Assembly (NCBI GenBank): GCA_963708455.1
Contig: CAVPSQ010000004.1
Span: 1,178,001-1,242,000 of the forward strand
Source of the DNA: CAIMUS01 sp963708455
GTDB lineage: Bacteria; Pseudomonadota; Gammaproteobacteria; Competibacterales; Competibacteraceae
DNA: 64,000 nucleotides
Direction of reading: 5' to 3'
The notes under the pieces were generated by a model that was not told the DNA's origin, did not search any database, and saw nothing but the letters and a program-made list of their open reading frames with translations. This document shows, in pieces, positions 27,081 to 37,105 of this stretch (position 1 is the first letter of the stretch; each line of letters starts with the position of its first letter). The position numbers and the translations under genes are program-made.

Positions 27081-28466
27081 ATGGATATGATGGATATGAG
27101 AAATTTGATCATCCAAATTAGCTATTTCGTAACCGCCGTGCTGTTCATCATGGGACTGAAGCGCATGTCCCATCCTACCACCGCCCGCAGCGGTATCGTC
27201 TGGGCCGGCGGGGGCATGCTGCTGGCGACGGTGGTCAGTTTTCTCCATCCTGATATCGCCGGCAATTATCTGCTGATGATCATCGCCATTATTGCCGGCG
27301 GCGCGATTGCCTGGTGGACCGGCAAGCAGGTGGCCATGACCGATATGCCGCAGATGATCGCTATCTATAATGGCATGGGCGGCGGTGCCGCCGGTGCCAT
27401 CGCGGCGGTGGAACTAGTCGCCGGGCGCGACCATCCCACCTTCGTTGTCTTCCTGGCGGTGCTCGGCGCGCTGATTGGCACCGTATCGTTCTCCGGCTCC
27501 TGCGTGGCCTGGGCCAAGCTGCAAGGGGTCATGAAGAAGGTGATTCGTTTTCCCGGTCAGCAAAAGGTCAATTTGATCATCTTCGGCCTGATGGTGTTGC
27601 TGGGTCTGGTTATTACTTTCAATCCCCACGTCGGCGCCCTCTGGATTCTGCTGTTCTTCCTGCTGGCACTCGCTTTTGGCTACATGATGGCCGTACCCAT
27701 CGGCGGCGCCGATATGCCGGTTATCATCTCGCTGTTCAACGCCTTTACCGGTCTGGCGGTGGCCTTCGAGGGTTTCGTGCTGAACAATCCGGCGCTGATC
27801 ATCGCCGGCACGGTGGTAGGCTCCGCCGGCACCTTGCTCACCCAGTTGATGGCCAAAGCCATGAACCGGCCGATCAGTAATGTGCTGTTCAGCAGCTTCG
27901 GTGAGGGTGGTGGTCCCGCTATGGAGGTCACCGGCACCATGAAGGGAATGGAACCCATGGATGCGGCGGTACAGATGTGTTATGCCAACCGCGTCATTAT
28001 CGTGCCTGGGTACGGTCTGGCGGTAGCCCAGGCTCAGCACAAGGTCTGGGAACTGGCGGAACTGTTGGAAGAGCGCGGGGTGGAAGTCAAGTTCGCCATC
28101 CATCCGGTGGCGGGACGAATGCCCGGCCATATGAATGTGCTATTGGCCGAAGCCGGCGTGCCTTACGACAAGATCTTCGATCTGGAAGAGATCAATAATG
28201 AGTTTGGCAGCACCGATGTCTCCCTGGTCATCGGCGCGAACGACGTGGTCAATCCGGTGGCAAAGACCGATCCCAACAGTCCCATTTACGGGATGCCCAT
28301 CCTGAATGTGGACGAGTCCAGGAATGCACTGGTCATCAAGCGCGGCCAGGGCGCCGGCTTCTCCGGTATCGAAAACGCTCTGTTCTTCCTGGACAACACC
28401 CATATGGTCTACGGCGATGCCCAGAAAGTAGTCGCCGAGTTGATCCAGCAAGTCAAGACTTTATGA
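27081..28466 (+). CDS. pntB: NAD(P) transhydrogenase beta subunit
   Basis: 461 residues. N-terminal half is membrane (about eight helices), C-terminal half is the NADP(H)-binding domain III with VIIVPGYGLAVAQAQHKVWEL, HPVAGRMPGHMNVLLAEA and VIGANDVVNPVAKTDPNSPIYGMP. With PntAA/AB it uses the proton gradient to make NADPH from NADH. Normal length. Confidence 0.97.
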   Translation: MDMMDMRNLIIQISYFVTAVLFIMGLKRMSHPTTARSGIVWAGGGMLLATVVSFLHPDIAGNYLLMIIAIIAGGAIAWWTGKQVAMTDMPQMIAIYNGMGGGAAGAIAAVELVAGRDHPTFVVFLAVLGALIGTVSFSGSCVAWAKLQGVMKKVIRFPGQQKVNLIIFGLMVLLGLVITFNPHVGALWILLFFLLALAFGYMMAVPIGGADMPVIISLFNAFTGLAVAFEGFVLNNPALIIAGTVVGSAGTLLTQLMAKAMNRPISNVLFSSFGEGGGPAMEVTGTMKGMEPMDAAVQMCYANRVIIVPGYGLAVAQAQHKVWELAELLEERGVEVKFAIHPVAGRMPGHMNVLLAEAGVPYDKIFDLEEINNEFGSTDVSLVIGANDVVNPVAKTDPNSPIYGMPILNVDESRNALVIKRGQGAGFSGIENALFFLDNTHMVYGDAQKVVAELIQQVKTL

Positions 28467-28474
28467 GCTAGGGT

Positions 28475-28508
28475 GGCACGAGGGCGGTCTACGGACCGCC
28501 CTCGTGCC
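28475..28508. terminator. 15-bp perfect hairpin between pntB and dtd
   Basis: GGCACGAGGGCGGTC and GACCGCCCTCGTGCC pair perfectly around the loop TACG, eight bases from each stop codon of the convergent genes. Confidence 0.8.
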
Positions 28509-28516
28509 GTCCACCG

Positions 28517-28975
28517 CTACTGCGCGCTTTCCCCAGGGGCCGCCCGCAACCACAGCGTCACCGGCCCGTCGTTGATCAACCCAACCTGCATATCGGCCCC
28601 GAACCGACCCGTGGCGACCGGCGTATGCCGTTCGCGGGCTTTGCCGACCAGGTAGTTGAACAGCCGTTCCCCGTTGGCGGGTGCGGCCGCCGGAGTAAAG
28701 CTGGGACGCATCCCCTTGCGGGTATTGGCGGCCAGGGTGAACTGGGGCGTCAGCAGCAGACCTCCGCCGGTAGCATGCAGGCTGTTATTCATCCGCCCCT
28801 CAATATCGGGAAACACCCGGTAGCCCAGGATACGCTCCAGCAACCGGTCCGCCTGCATTTCGCTGTCACCCCGCTCCACGGCGATCATGACGAGCAGGCC
28901 GGGGCCGATGGCACCGACGGTTTCCCCCGCCACCACGACCCGCGCCTCCGTGACCCGTTGCAGCAGCGCGATCAT
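28517..28975 (-). CDS. dtd: D-aminoacyl-tRNA deacylase
   Basis: 152 residues. MIALLQRVTEARVVVAGE at the N-terminus, then SLHATGGGLLLTPQFTLAA (containing the SQFTL-like motif as PQFTL) and the late NDGPVTL that corresponds to the cross-subunit GP motif. It hydrolyses D-amino acids mischarged on tRNA. Start overlaps the end of pip by four bases. Confidence 0.95.
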   Translation of the reverse strand: MIALLQRVTEARVVVAGETVGAIGPGLLVMIAVERGDSEMQADRLLERILGYRVFPDIEGRMNNSLHATGGGLLLTPQFTLAANTRKGMRPSFTPAAAPANGERLFNYLVGKARERHTPVATGRFGADMQVGLINDGPVTLWLRAAPGESAQ

Positions 28976-29922
28976 GCGCAGTGCGCCCCCATAGACTGCG
29001 TGGCCGCCACCAGGGCGCTGACGATGCCGGGCTCCGTGGCGGCGTGACCGGCGGTGGGAACAATGTGCAATTCCGACCCGGGCCAGGCTTTATGCAAGGC
29101 CCAGGCGCCGTCCAGCGGACAGATGACATCGTAACGGCCATGCACGATCACCCCTGGAATAGCACGCAAGCGAGGCGCGTCCCGCACTAATTGATCGGGT
29201 TCCAGAAAGGTGTCGTGGATGAAATAATGCGCCTCGATGCGGGCCAGGCTCAGCGCCCGATGGGCATCCGCAAAACGGTTGATGGTCTGGACATCGGGCT
29301 CCAGGCTCAGCGTGGAGCCCTCCCAGACAGACCAGCTTCTGGCGATTCGCAGCCGCTCCAGCTCATCATCGCCGGTCAGCCGCCGGTAATAGGCACCCAG
29401 CAGATCATCACGCTCGGCCGCGGGAATGGGCTCGAGGAAATGCTCCCAGGCGTCAGGAAAGAGTCGATTGGCGCCTGCCTGATAAAACCAGCAGATATCT
29501 TCGCAGCGGCACAGGAAAATACCACGCAGGATTAGACCCATGACTCGTTCGGGATGGGTCTCGGCGTAAGCCAGTGCCAGCGTGGACCCCCATGAGCCCC
29601 CGAATACCACCCAGCGCTCGATGCCCAGCCGGCACCGGATGACTTCAATATCGGCTACCAGATGCCAGGTAGTGTTGTTGCGCAGCTCGGCGTGGGGTGT
29701 AGACTGGCCGCTGCCGCGCTGATCCAACAGTACGATGCGATACAGTGTCGGATCGAAGAATCGCCGATGCAGCGGTTCACAACCGGCACCGGGGCCCCCG
29801 TGCAGAAACAACACAGGCACGCCGCCAGCATGGCCGCATTCCTCCAGATATAAGGTATGGATGTCGTCGACCGCCAGACGGTGGACGGCGTACGGTTTGA
29901 TATCGGGATATAGCGTGTGCAT
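28972..29922 (-). CDS. pip: Proline iminopeptidase
   Basis: 316 residues, alpha/beta hydrolase (S33). Oxyanion HGGPGAGCEP, nucleophile FGGSWGSTLALAYAETHPERV, Asp/His region GRYDVICPLDGAW and PTAGHAA. Removes N-terminal proline from peptides. Operon with dtd. Confidence 0.96.
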   Translation of the reverse strand: MHTLYPDIKPYAVHRLAVDDIHTLYLEECGHAGGVPVLFLHGGPGAGCEPLHRRFFDPTLYRIVLLDQRGSGQSTPHAELRNNTTWHLVADIEVIRCRLGIERWVVFGGSWGSTLALAYAETHPERVMGLILRGIFLCRCEDICWFYQAGANRLFPDAWEHFLEPIPAAERDDLLGAYYRRLTGDDELERLRIARSWSVWEGSTLSLEPDVQTINRFADAHRALSLARIEAHYFIHDTFLEPDQLVRDAPRLRAIPGVIVHGRYDVICPLDGAWALHKAWPGSELHIVPTAGHAATEPGIVSALVAATQSMGAHCA

Positions 29923-30347
29923 ACCGGCTCAACCTGATAAGTAGTCATCCTTGCTTGCTGTGCCGGTCGAGTATATGACGGTTATGCTACCGGTTCCATA
30001 GGTTCGGCCGGTCAGTTCGATCTTATCCCGGCTGGAGTAAAGTAAAATTCGGGGTAAAATGCAATCGCTACAGTTTTGGTGCTAGGCCGTTCGGCGTCGG
30101 GATCAGCGTGGGGTTAAGTATTGAGACAGATCAATGTCCGGGTTTCGCCAGGCGGTTTAATGACTATAATCAGTAGTTGCGCGGTGGATAGGCCTGTAAA
30201 TTGACAATTTTTTATATCGGCATAGCTGAATTGCCTATAAGCTGCAAGTTGCGGCGACCGGTATGGAGCCAGGCACAGACCGGCTTGCCCTGAGCGATAG
30301 TATGGTCAATCGCAGCCATCAGCAGACCGCTGGTTCTCGAGCAGGTG
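29923..30347. other. Gap between pip and the pilin operon, with a weak promoter candidate
   Basis: About 425 bases with no gene. TTGACA at 30201-30206 is followed 15-17 bases later by a poor -10 (CATAGCT region), pointing at the pilin operon. No sigma54 -24/-12 site with proper spacing was found, although PilR-controlled genes would use one; the region AGGCAC...TTGC near 30270 has the wrong spacing. Confidence 0.4.
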
Positions 30348-30866
30348 ATGATGTCAAAAGGCTTTACTCTCATAGAGATGATGATAACCATAGTCATAGC
30401 CGCCGTGCTGGTGACTGTGGCCGTGCCGGGTTTTAATAACTTTGTGCGGGCTAATTCCAGGACGGCTAAGGTCAATGATTTTGTAGCGGCCTTAAGCTTG
30501 GCGCGCTCCGAGGCTGTCAAGCGGATTACCCGGGTGACGGTATGTAAAAGCGTAAATGGAACCAGTTGCAGCACCGATGCAGCAGGATTTGAAACGGGCT
30601 GGATCGTGTTTGTGGATAGAGACCGTAGTGCACAGGTTAAAAATGCGACAGATATTATTAAGGTCCATGAAGCGTTCCCCACTGGTTGGACGCTTACGGG
30701 TAACAAAGGCGTGGATGACAATATTTCATACGAAGCCAGTGGGATGACTAGAAATGATGGTTTCCAGGCGGGTACGGTTACCATAAAGCATGAAAACGGC
30801 TATGCTTGCGGCATTGTTATCAGCAGTACCGGCCGGGTGCGTTTGGATGATAATTGCAAACAATAA
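30348..30866 (+). CDS. fimT: Type IV minor pilin, FimT/FimU (GspH) type
   Basis: About 172 residues. Class III signal: KGFTLIEMMITIVIAAVLVTVAVPGF, cleaved after Gly with Glu at position 5 of the mature pilin. The GspH/FimT-type body includes LARSEAVKRITRVTVCKS and a late cysteine pair (ACGIVISSTGRVRLDDNC). First gene of a minor-pilin operon; AT content is clearly higher than in flanking genes. Confidence 0.9.
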   Translation: MMSKGFTLIEMMITIVIAAVLVTVAVPGFNNFVRANSRTAKVNDFVAALSLARSEAVKRITRVTVCKSVNGTSCSTDAAGFETGWIVFVDRDRSAQVKNATDIIKVHEAFPTGWTLTGNKGVDDNISYEASGMTRNDGFQAGTVTIKHENGYACGIVISSTGRVRLDDNCKQ

Positions 30867-30876
30867 TAGTGAAATT

Positions 30877-31431
30877 ATGCTGTCGATACAGCCAGGTTTA
30901 CCTGCAAATGAAGGCGGCTTCACGCTTATCGAAGTGCTGATAGCACTTATCGTGCTTGGTGTAGGACTACTGGGTCTCGCCAGTCTGCAATCGATTTCTA
31001 TAAAAAGCAACCATGATGCTTATTTGCGTAGTCAGGCGCAGTTGCTTGCTTACGAAATTACCGATCGTATGCGGTCAAACGTGCAGCAGAGTCCCTGTGG
31101 AACTAATCCTGCCAGTGGTAGTTTTTATACGGATAACTATAACAACATAACAGGAATAAAGCATGATTGCCTAAACAATAGTTGTAATCCGACGGAAATG
31201 GCTGAAGATGATGTTTACCAGTGGCAGGATAAAATTGCAAAGATATTACCTGGCGGAAACGGTATGATATGTATAGACAATAATCCTGGTGATAATAGGG
31301 ATTGCACGGGTTGTGCAGGTAGTACAGGAAGATGTTCCTATCTAATAAGATTAACCTGGAATTCAGCAGGTGGAACCGTAAACACTTATAAAATATCTTC
31401 TCAAATAGTTAGAAAATTTTGTTCCCCATAG
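30877..31431 (+). CDS. pilV: Type IV minor pilin PilV
   Basis: 184 residues from MLSIQPGLPANEGGFTLIEV at 30877. Prepilin site GG-FTLIEVLIALIVLGVGLLGLA, then LQSISIKSNHDAYLRSQAQLLAYEITDRMRSN, the standard PilV continuation. Ten bases after fimT. Cys-rich C-terminal half (DCTGCAGSTGRC) suggests disulfides. Confidence 0.92.
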   Translation: MLSIQPGLPANEGGFTLIEVLIALIVLGVGLLGLASLQSISIKSNHDAYLRSQAQLLAYEITDRMRSNVQQSPCGTNPASGSFYTDNYNNITGIKHDCLNNSCNPTEMAEDDVYQWQDKIAKILPGGNGMICIDNNPGDNRDCTGCAGSTGRCSYLIRLTWNSAGGTVNTYKISSQIVRKFCSP

Positions 31432-31439
31432 GCACGGTT

Positions 31440-32249
31440 ATGATCTATTTAAAACTGTCCTGCCAGAAAGGATTTACGTTAGTTGAGCTGATGGTGTCGC
31501 TTACCCTCGGATTGCTGCTGACTGCGGGCATATTGGAAGTGTATAGTGCAACCAAAAAAACCTATAATTTTAATATGGAACTGGCGCGGATGCAGGAAGA
31601 TCAGCGATTCATATCAACTTATCTGCAAAATAACATACGGATGGCAGGTTGGAGACCCGATCCAACACAAGAAAAAAATACGATTTTTAATCCAATAACT
31701 ATCCAACCAACGATAAATAATAAGAACATATCCATAACGATGGAGGCTGGACAAGTGATTGCGGGAGCACAAACAAATAATATGGATATCGTCGTTATCC
31801 GTAAACGGACCAGCAGTAGTAATAATGATGAAAGAACGAGGGACTGTTTTGGAAATTTCAGGTTTTCTGATGATACAACACGCCCTCCTGTAAACGAGAT
31901 AATCAGTATTTTTTATGTTTTACAAGAGGACAACCTCTGGTCATTATATTGCAAATCCTATAATGACAATGTTCTGGACCAAACTCAGCCGATAATATCG
32001 AATATAACAGGCATGGCGCTCCGGTATGGTACAAGCACACCTGCATTCCAGTACCGGAGTGTTGATAACATGCCTGGCTTTTGGAATAATGTAGTCAGCC
32101 TAAGGATGGAGTTATTGTTCCAATCAACTCAGCAGGTAGCCAGTGCACCACAAAGTTATAATTTTCCCAGTTGGAATAATACGCCTACGCCTCGCAATGA
32201 TCATTATCTGCGACAGGTATTAAGCACCACTATTAATATTCGCAACTAA
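31440..32249 (+). CDS. pilW: Type IV minor pilin PilW
   Basis: 269 residues. KGFTLVELMVSLTLGLLLTAGILEVYSATKKTY is the PilW signature, followed by EDQRFISTYLQNNIRMAGW. Assembly-initiation complex member with PilV and PilX. Overlap or near-contact with pilV and pilX indicates one transcript. Confidence 0.92.
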   Translation: MIYLKLSCQKGFTLVELMVSLTLGLLLTAGILEVYSATKKTYNFNMELARMQEDQRFISTYLQNNIRMAGWRPDPTQEKNTIFNPITIQPTINNKNISITMEAGQVIAGAQTNNMDIVVIRKRTSSSNNDERTRDCFGNFRFSDDTTRPPVNEIISIFYVLQEDNLWSLYCKSYNDNVLDQTQPIISNITGMALRYGTSTPAFQYRSVDNMPGFWNNVVSLRMELLFQSTQQVASAPQSYNFPSWNNTPTPRNDHYLRQVLSTTINIRN

Positions 32250-32268
32250 TAGGCAGCGGTTATTAAGT

Positions 32269-32907
32269 ATGAATATGGGCACACGGCGGATGAACCCACC
32301 CTTTATATCCGGTTACGGGCCTTACGATCAGCAGGGCGTCGCCCTGTTCATCAGCCTGGTCGTGCTGATAGTGATTACTCTGCTCGGCATGTCGAGCATA
32401 CAGACGACTACTTTGCAACAGAAGATGACCGCTAACCAGCAACTCAGCGCTTTTGCTTTTCAGGGCGCTGAGGCAGCCTTGACAGACGCCGAGCGACAGC
32501 TTGAGACCGCCAGCCACGACCGTCCCTACATAAGAACTATCACCGATCAGAAAGGGAAAGGTTCGGGCGGAAAGAAAGATTTGAAGGTTTGGGAGAAGAA
32601 CAAGCCGAAGACCGATAAAGGCTCAGCCGCCTGGTGGTATACAGTGGACGATGCCTGGTGGAGCCAAAGTAACAAACGCACAGTTGTTTATTCTTATCCG
32701 GTTCCAATGATCGGTCTGAATCAGCAACCTCTATACTTGATCGAGTCCCTCGTGAGATGGCCTCCAGTTAATTACTATGGTTGGGAAGATTATCCTCCCC
32801 AGGAAGATATTTATGATTATCATCGTATAACGGCTCGCGCCACTGCCGGGAATAAGGAAGCCTATATCATGCTACAATCTACTCACAAGTGGCAATACAA
32901 CAGATAG
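32269..32907 (+). CDS. pilX: Type IV minor pilin PilX
   Basis: 212 residues. QQGVALFISLVVLIVITLLGMSSIQTT and the tail QKMTANQQLSAFAFQGAEAAL identify PilX; the processing site precedes the hydrophobic stretch without the Glu5 of major pilins, as usual for PilX. Six bases before pilY1. Confidence 0.9.
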   Translation: MNMGTRRMNPPFISGYGPYDQQGVALFISLVVLIVITLLGMSSIQTTTLQQKMTANQQLSAFAFQGAEAALTDAERQLETASHDRPYIRTITDQKGKGSGGKKDLKVWEKNKPKTDKGSAAWWYTVDDAWWSQSNKRTVVYSYPVPMIGLNQQPLYLIESLVRWPPVNYYGWEDYPPQEDIYDYHRITARATAGNKEAYIMLQSTHKWQYNR

Positions 32908-32913
32908 TATTCA

Positions 32914-35900
32914 ATGACTTCACTTACTAATAGTGTGAATCGAATCAGGAAAGCCATTATGAAACTGCCAGATCAATATTTGCGATTTTTCGGTAAAACC
33001 ATATTGACATGTATTTGCATGTCTTTTGCTTTTTTGATTCATGCGGAGCAAGTAGCACCAGGTACTCTGCAAATAAGTAACACACCATTATTTATGGGCG
33101 CCAATATCGTGCCTAACTTTTACATAATAATGGATGATTCAGAAAGTATGGATTTAGAGATCATGGCTCAACCACACTGGGCAAGATCGGCTTATGATAA
33201 AAACGCCGTGTTTACCCCAACACAGACAGATATAGATTTTTTTGAAAAAAATGATTGTACTCCAGATGATTGTAACGTTAAACCCTTAAAGACCGATACA
33301 CGAGTATGTTGCTGTAATCCGGACATGAACTGTTCAATCAATAAAAAGGATGATGGAGTGATATATCTTACCTTACCAGATAAAGATAAAATAGCTTACC
33401 AGAATTTAATGTCGTCATTAGGAGCAACCGATACGACATATAGGGGAAGCTTTATGGTTTCGACACCTATGTATAATCTACCTTTCGGTTTTATCAGTTA
33501 TTGTAGAGTTTCAACTAAAAATCCATATCTGAATTGTGTAAATGACGTGAAAAAAGGAGATAATATAGATCAATTTACCTGTTATAGTACGCCTAGTAGT
33601 GTTGGTTTTAGTTTTACCAATTGCCCTGCTACTGAAATTCAGGACTGGCGTGTACGTTCGTCCAATATCAACACATTATTTTATAATCCCAAAGAAACCT
33701 ACAAGCCATGGCCAAGCATAGATGGCTTAGATCCTGATGCTAAGTTTGATGCAGCAAGGAGCAATCCTTATACGGGTAAGCCTGGATATAATCTTATAAT
33801 GAATTTGGGTGATAAGTCTTCTTATATGGGTGCTGACCCGATGTCATGTAGATACGATTATGCCAATAATAAAATCAATTGTGACAGTGGCGGCTTCGTT
33901 TTTAATGTATGGAAAGATGATAAAGGCTTCATTCAAACAGACGGACATCCGAGAAGGGGGGCAAACATTAATGTTACCGACGAGTCTAATGGTGAAGTTG
34001 ATTTATGGGATTCACATTATAAAGTGATCGTCACTAATGGCGAGATAAAAGTACAATTAATCACCTGTAATCCGGATAAAAATACCGGAGACCTCAACTG
34101 CTGCGGTGAATCCGGCAGCGGTATTCAGCCGCAATGCCCGGCAGCAGTGACAGGTAAAGATCTTGGTAAGCTACTTCCGTTCCTTGATATCGATCGCTGT
34201 GCAAATAAAAACAACTGTGATCCCTTTGAAGAAGAAAAGAAAAATATCGCCAGGTGGTTCCAATATTCACATCGTAAAAGTCTGGTAGCGAAAGGAGGGC
34301 TAGCAGAGTTTGTCAATCGGAGACCTCATTTTCGTTATGCTTTTGATACGTTGACGCATTCTTTTGCTAACAACAGTAATGCCCCCATTATATCTTTTCC
34401 TAGTGAAAAGAATGAACCAATTGTCCAGGATATATTTAAACTCCAACAGCATAGCAACAATGTAATAAAAGAAATTTATTCTGTGGTAAAGTCCACTGAT
34501 ATTGATGTACAAGGACCTGGTACTCCTACACGATTAGCATACGACAAAGCCGGTAAAAATTATATGAGTGATCCCAATGCGATTGTTCATGCATGCCAAC
34601 GTAATTTTACCATCTTGATCAGTGATGGCTATTGGGAAAATATTGATAATATGTCTGGATCGCTTGCAGATATAGCCGCCAAATATTATCAGAAAGATTT
34701 AAGATTAGATTTGCCGGATATACAGGCAACATCGAAAGATGACCCTAAAAAGATTCAGCATATGGTGACCTATATGTTCGGGTTCGGTGTCGAAAGTAAT
34801 CTACCTGATAAAAATCCTCTGGATGGGTGGCCTGATAATGTAGTCACAGATTCAAATGATGTTTGGAACAATACATGCGGAAGCCCGTGTTGGGGGAATC
34901 CTCTTAGCTGTACTACACTTACTTGTCCAGAAAAAATAAATGATATGTGGCATGCGGCATATAATAGCCATGGCCGGTATTATTCTGTGAAATCTTCATC
35001 TGAATTGATAAAAAAATTACAAGACGTTTTGGATCGAGCTTTGCCCGATTTTAGTTCCAGCGCCGCCACGAGCGTCTCTCAGAGATTTATCAGCTCCAAC
35101 TCCAGTATTGTGGTCCCTGGCTTCTCCAAAAATGGAAATGATTGGTTTGGTTCTCTCAAAAGTTATAAGCTTGAATTCACTACTGATGGTAAATTGTCAA
35201 AAAGCCTTGATTGGGATGCAGGTCAAAAATTAAATTCTAACTCGGCTCGTGTCATTATGACCTTCAATGATCAAAAGGGAATTCCTTTTCAGTGGAAAAA
35301 TTTTAATGATAATCAAAAGAACTTTCTAAATAAACTTTGGGAAGGGGGAGAACTAACCAGTGAAACAGGGGAGAATAAGAAAGGGGAAGCACGAGTCGAG
35401 TATCTGCGCGGTAAAGGAGTAGCAACAGCCGAAAAAGACTGGGTCATACAAAATAAATTTCGCGCCAGATCCAGTAAATTGGGCGATATCATCTATTCCG
35501 ATCCCGTTTATGTTGCTAGCTCGGTGCTCCGCTATGATGAAAGTTTGGATCTTGCCGAGTCCTACATCAAGTTCAAGGAGGACCAAAACGATAGAACTCC
35601 GGTAATTTACGTAGGCGCTAATGATGGGATGTTGCACGGTTTCAATGCTAACACCTGTGCAACAGGTGCTGATTGTGGCAAAGAGCTGATTGCTTATGTT
35701 CCTAATATATTATTTCCTAATCTTACCCGATTGACCTCACCTGACTATACCCATTTATACTATGTTGACGGTGCCATTACAGTGGGAGATGCGTTTATTT
35801 CTAGGAAGTGGCAAACTTTGTTGATCGGTGGCTTGCGCGCCGGTGGCCAGGCTGTCTATGCGCTTGATATCACCGATCCAAACAGATTTTCTGAGCATAA

Positions 35901-37071
35901 CGCAGACAAAATCGTCAAGTGGGAGTTCACGGACAAGGACGGTAAATATGGCGACCGCGATCTCGGCTATACGTTTGGCAAACCTCTCATTATCCGCACC
36001 AACAGTAAACAACATGAGTGGGTAGCCATTTTTGGAAATGGTTATAACAACACGGTGCAAGATCTCTATCCTAGTCAGACAGGTAATGCAGTACTCTATA
36101 TCGTTGATGCTGATACCGGTGAATTGGTCAAAAAAATGGATACTGGTGTAGGTTATACAGATAGCCGTGCCAAGGGTCTGCCCAATGGTCTAGCTACGCC
36201 TGCCGCTATCGATGTCGGTGGCGATTTCAAGGTCGATTATATCTATGCCGGGGATTTATTAGGCAATCTATGGAAATTTAATATCAGCGACTCCAGCACC
36301 AGTAGATGGAATGTCGCAGGTAATGCGCCGCTATTCAAGGCCAAAAATGATAACGGCGATCCGCAACCTATCACTACACGTCCTTATATCTACAAGAATT
36401 ATACAACCGGACAAGGTTATATGATCTATTTTGGAACAGGCAAATTTTTTGAAGAAACAAATGCCATGAGCGAGAACCAGCCCACCCAAAGTTTTTATGC
36501 AATATGGGATAAAAATCCTGGCAAAATCGCTACTATTAACCGTGCAAACCTATTCAAACAACAATTTATATCGCAAACGAGTGGCTCGGTCGAGTACCGT
36601 AGAACTAACCGTGGCAATATTGATTGGAATTCACAGCTCGGCTGGTATTTGGATTTTATCATGGGTAGCGATAACAAGGGTGAAAAGCAAGCTAGCGATA
36701 TTCTATTGAATAATAAAACACTCATTTTCAGCACATTATTGCCTCAGCCTCCTGAAAATACTTGTGAATTCGGTGGCTCCAGCTGGATATATATTCTTAA
36801 TGCAGCCGATGGCGGTCCTCCAGTTGATCTGACTCCTGATATGGATGGAGATGGAACAGTCTCGGATCAGGAAAAAAAGAATCCTCCGTCTGCTTTTCGT
36901 GATCAAGATATTGGAGTCACAGGCACTCCCGCTATTTATAAAGATGGGGAAGACAAAACACACGTAACAGTGTATGGTTCTACCGGCCGTGGCATAGATA
37001 TTATTTTTCAAGGCCAACTCCAACGTCCACGCCAGACTTGGCGGCAGCTATCTGACTTCCCTAGTCAGTAA
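32914..37071 (+). CDS. pilY1: PilY1-type pilus tip adhesin
   Basis: 1385 residues. Signal anchor near residues 26-45 (TILTCICMSFAFLIHAEQ). N-terminal von Willebrand-like segment with a MIDAS-type DDSES near YIIMDDSESMD. The C-terminal third is the PilY1 beta-propeller (RTPVIYVGANDGMLHGFNA, WQTLLIGGLRAGGQAVYALD, YIYAGDLLGNLWKFNI). An EF-hand-like loop D-M-D-G-D-G-T-V-S-D-Q-E lies at about 1308, which would bind calcium. It caps the pilus and controls retraction and adhesion. The N-terminal half is cysteine-rich and likely specific to this lineage. Confidence 0.94.
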   Translation: MTSLTNSVNRIRKAIMKLPDQYLRFFGKTILTCICMSFAFLIHAEQVAPGTLQISNTPLFMGANIVPNFYIIMDDSESMDLEIMAQPHWARSAYDKNAVFTPTQTDIDFFEKNDCTPDDCNVKPLKTDTRVCCCNPDMNCSINKKDDGVIYLTLPDKDKIAYQNLMSSLGATDTTYRGSFMVSTPMYNLPFGFISYCRVSTKNPYLNCVNDVKKGDNIDQFTCYSTPSSVGFSFTNCPATEIQDWRVRSSNINTLFYNPKETYKPWPSIDGLDPDAKFDAARSNPYTGKPGYNLIMNLGDKSSYMGADPMSCRYDYANNKINCDSGGFVFNVWKDDKGFIQTDGHPRRGANINVTDESNGEVDLWDSHYKVIVTNGEIKVQLITCNPDKNTGDLNCCGESGSGIQPQCPAAVTGKDLGKLLPFLDIDRCANKNNCDPFEEEKKNIARWFQYSHRKSLVAKGGLAEFVNRRPHFRYAFDTLTHSFANNSNAPIISFPSEKNEPIVQDIFKLQQHSNNVIKEIYSVVKSTDIDVQGPGTPTRLAYDKAGKNYMSDPNAIVHACQRNFTILISDGYWENIDNMSGSLADIAAKYYQKDLRLDLPDIQATSKDDPKKIQHMVTYMFGFGVESNLPDKNPLDGWPDNVVTDSNDVWNNTCGSPCWGNPLSCTTLTCPEKINDMWHAAYNSHGRYYSVKSSSELIKKLQDVLDRALPDFSSSAATSVSQRFISSNSSIVVPGFSKNGNDWFGSLKSYKLEFTTDGKLSKSLDWDAGQKLNSNSARVIMTFNDQKGIPFQWKNFNDNQKNFLNKLWEGGELTSETGENKKGEARVEYLRGKGVATAEKDWVIQNKFRARSSKLGDIIYSDPVYVASSVLRYDESLDLAESYIKFKEDQNDRTPVIYVGANDGMLHGFNANTCATGADCGKELIAYVPNILFPNLTRLTSPDYTHLYYVDGAITVGDAFISRKWQTLLIGGLRAGGQAVYALDITDPNRFSEHNADKIVKWEFTDKDGKYGDRDLGYTFGKPLIIRTNSKQHEWVAIFGNGYNNTVQDLYPSQTGNAVLYIVDADTGELVKKMDTGVGYTDSRAKGLPNGLATPAAIDVGGDFKVDYIYAGDLLGNLWKFNISDSSTSRWNVAGNAPLFKAKNDNGDPQPITTRPYIYKNYTTGQGYMIYFGTGKFFEETNAMSENQPTQSFYAIWDKNPGKIATINRANLFKQQFISQTSGSVEYRRTNRGNIDWNSQLGWYLDFIMGSDNKGEKQASDILLNNKTLIFSTLLPQPPENTCEFGGSSWIYILNAADGGPPVDLTPDMDGDGTVSDQEKKNPPSAFRDQDIGVTGTPAIYKDGEDKTHVTVYGSTGRGIDIIFQGQLQRPRQTWRQLSDFPSQ

Positions 37072-37105
37072 CGAGTGGGTTTTAAAATAATCGGGAAAAG
37101 CGAAA

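Noticed and set aside
30260..30280. Sigma54 promoter before the pilin operon (AGGCAC...TTGC)
   Set aside because: The spacing between the GG and GC elements is three bases too long.
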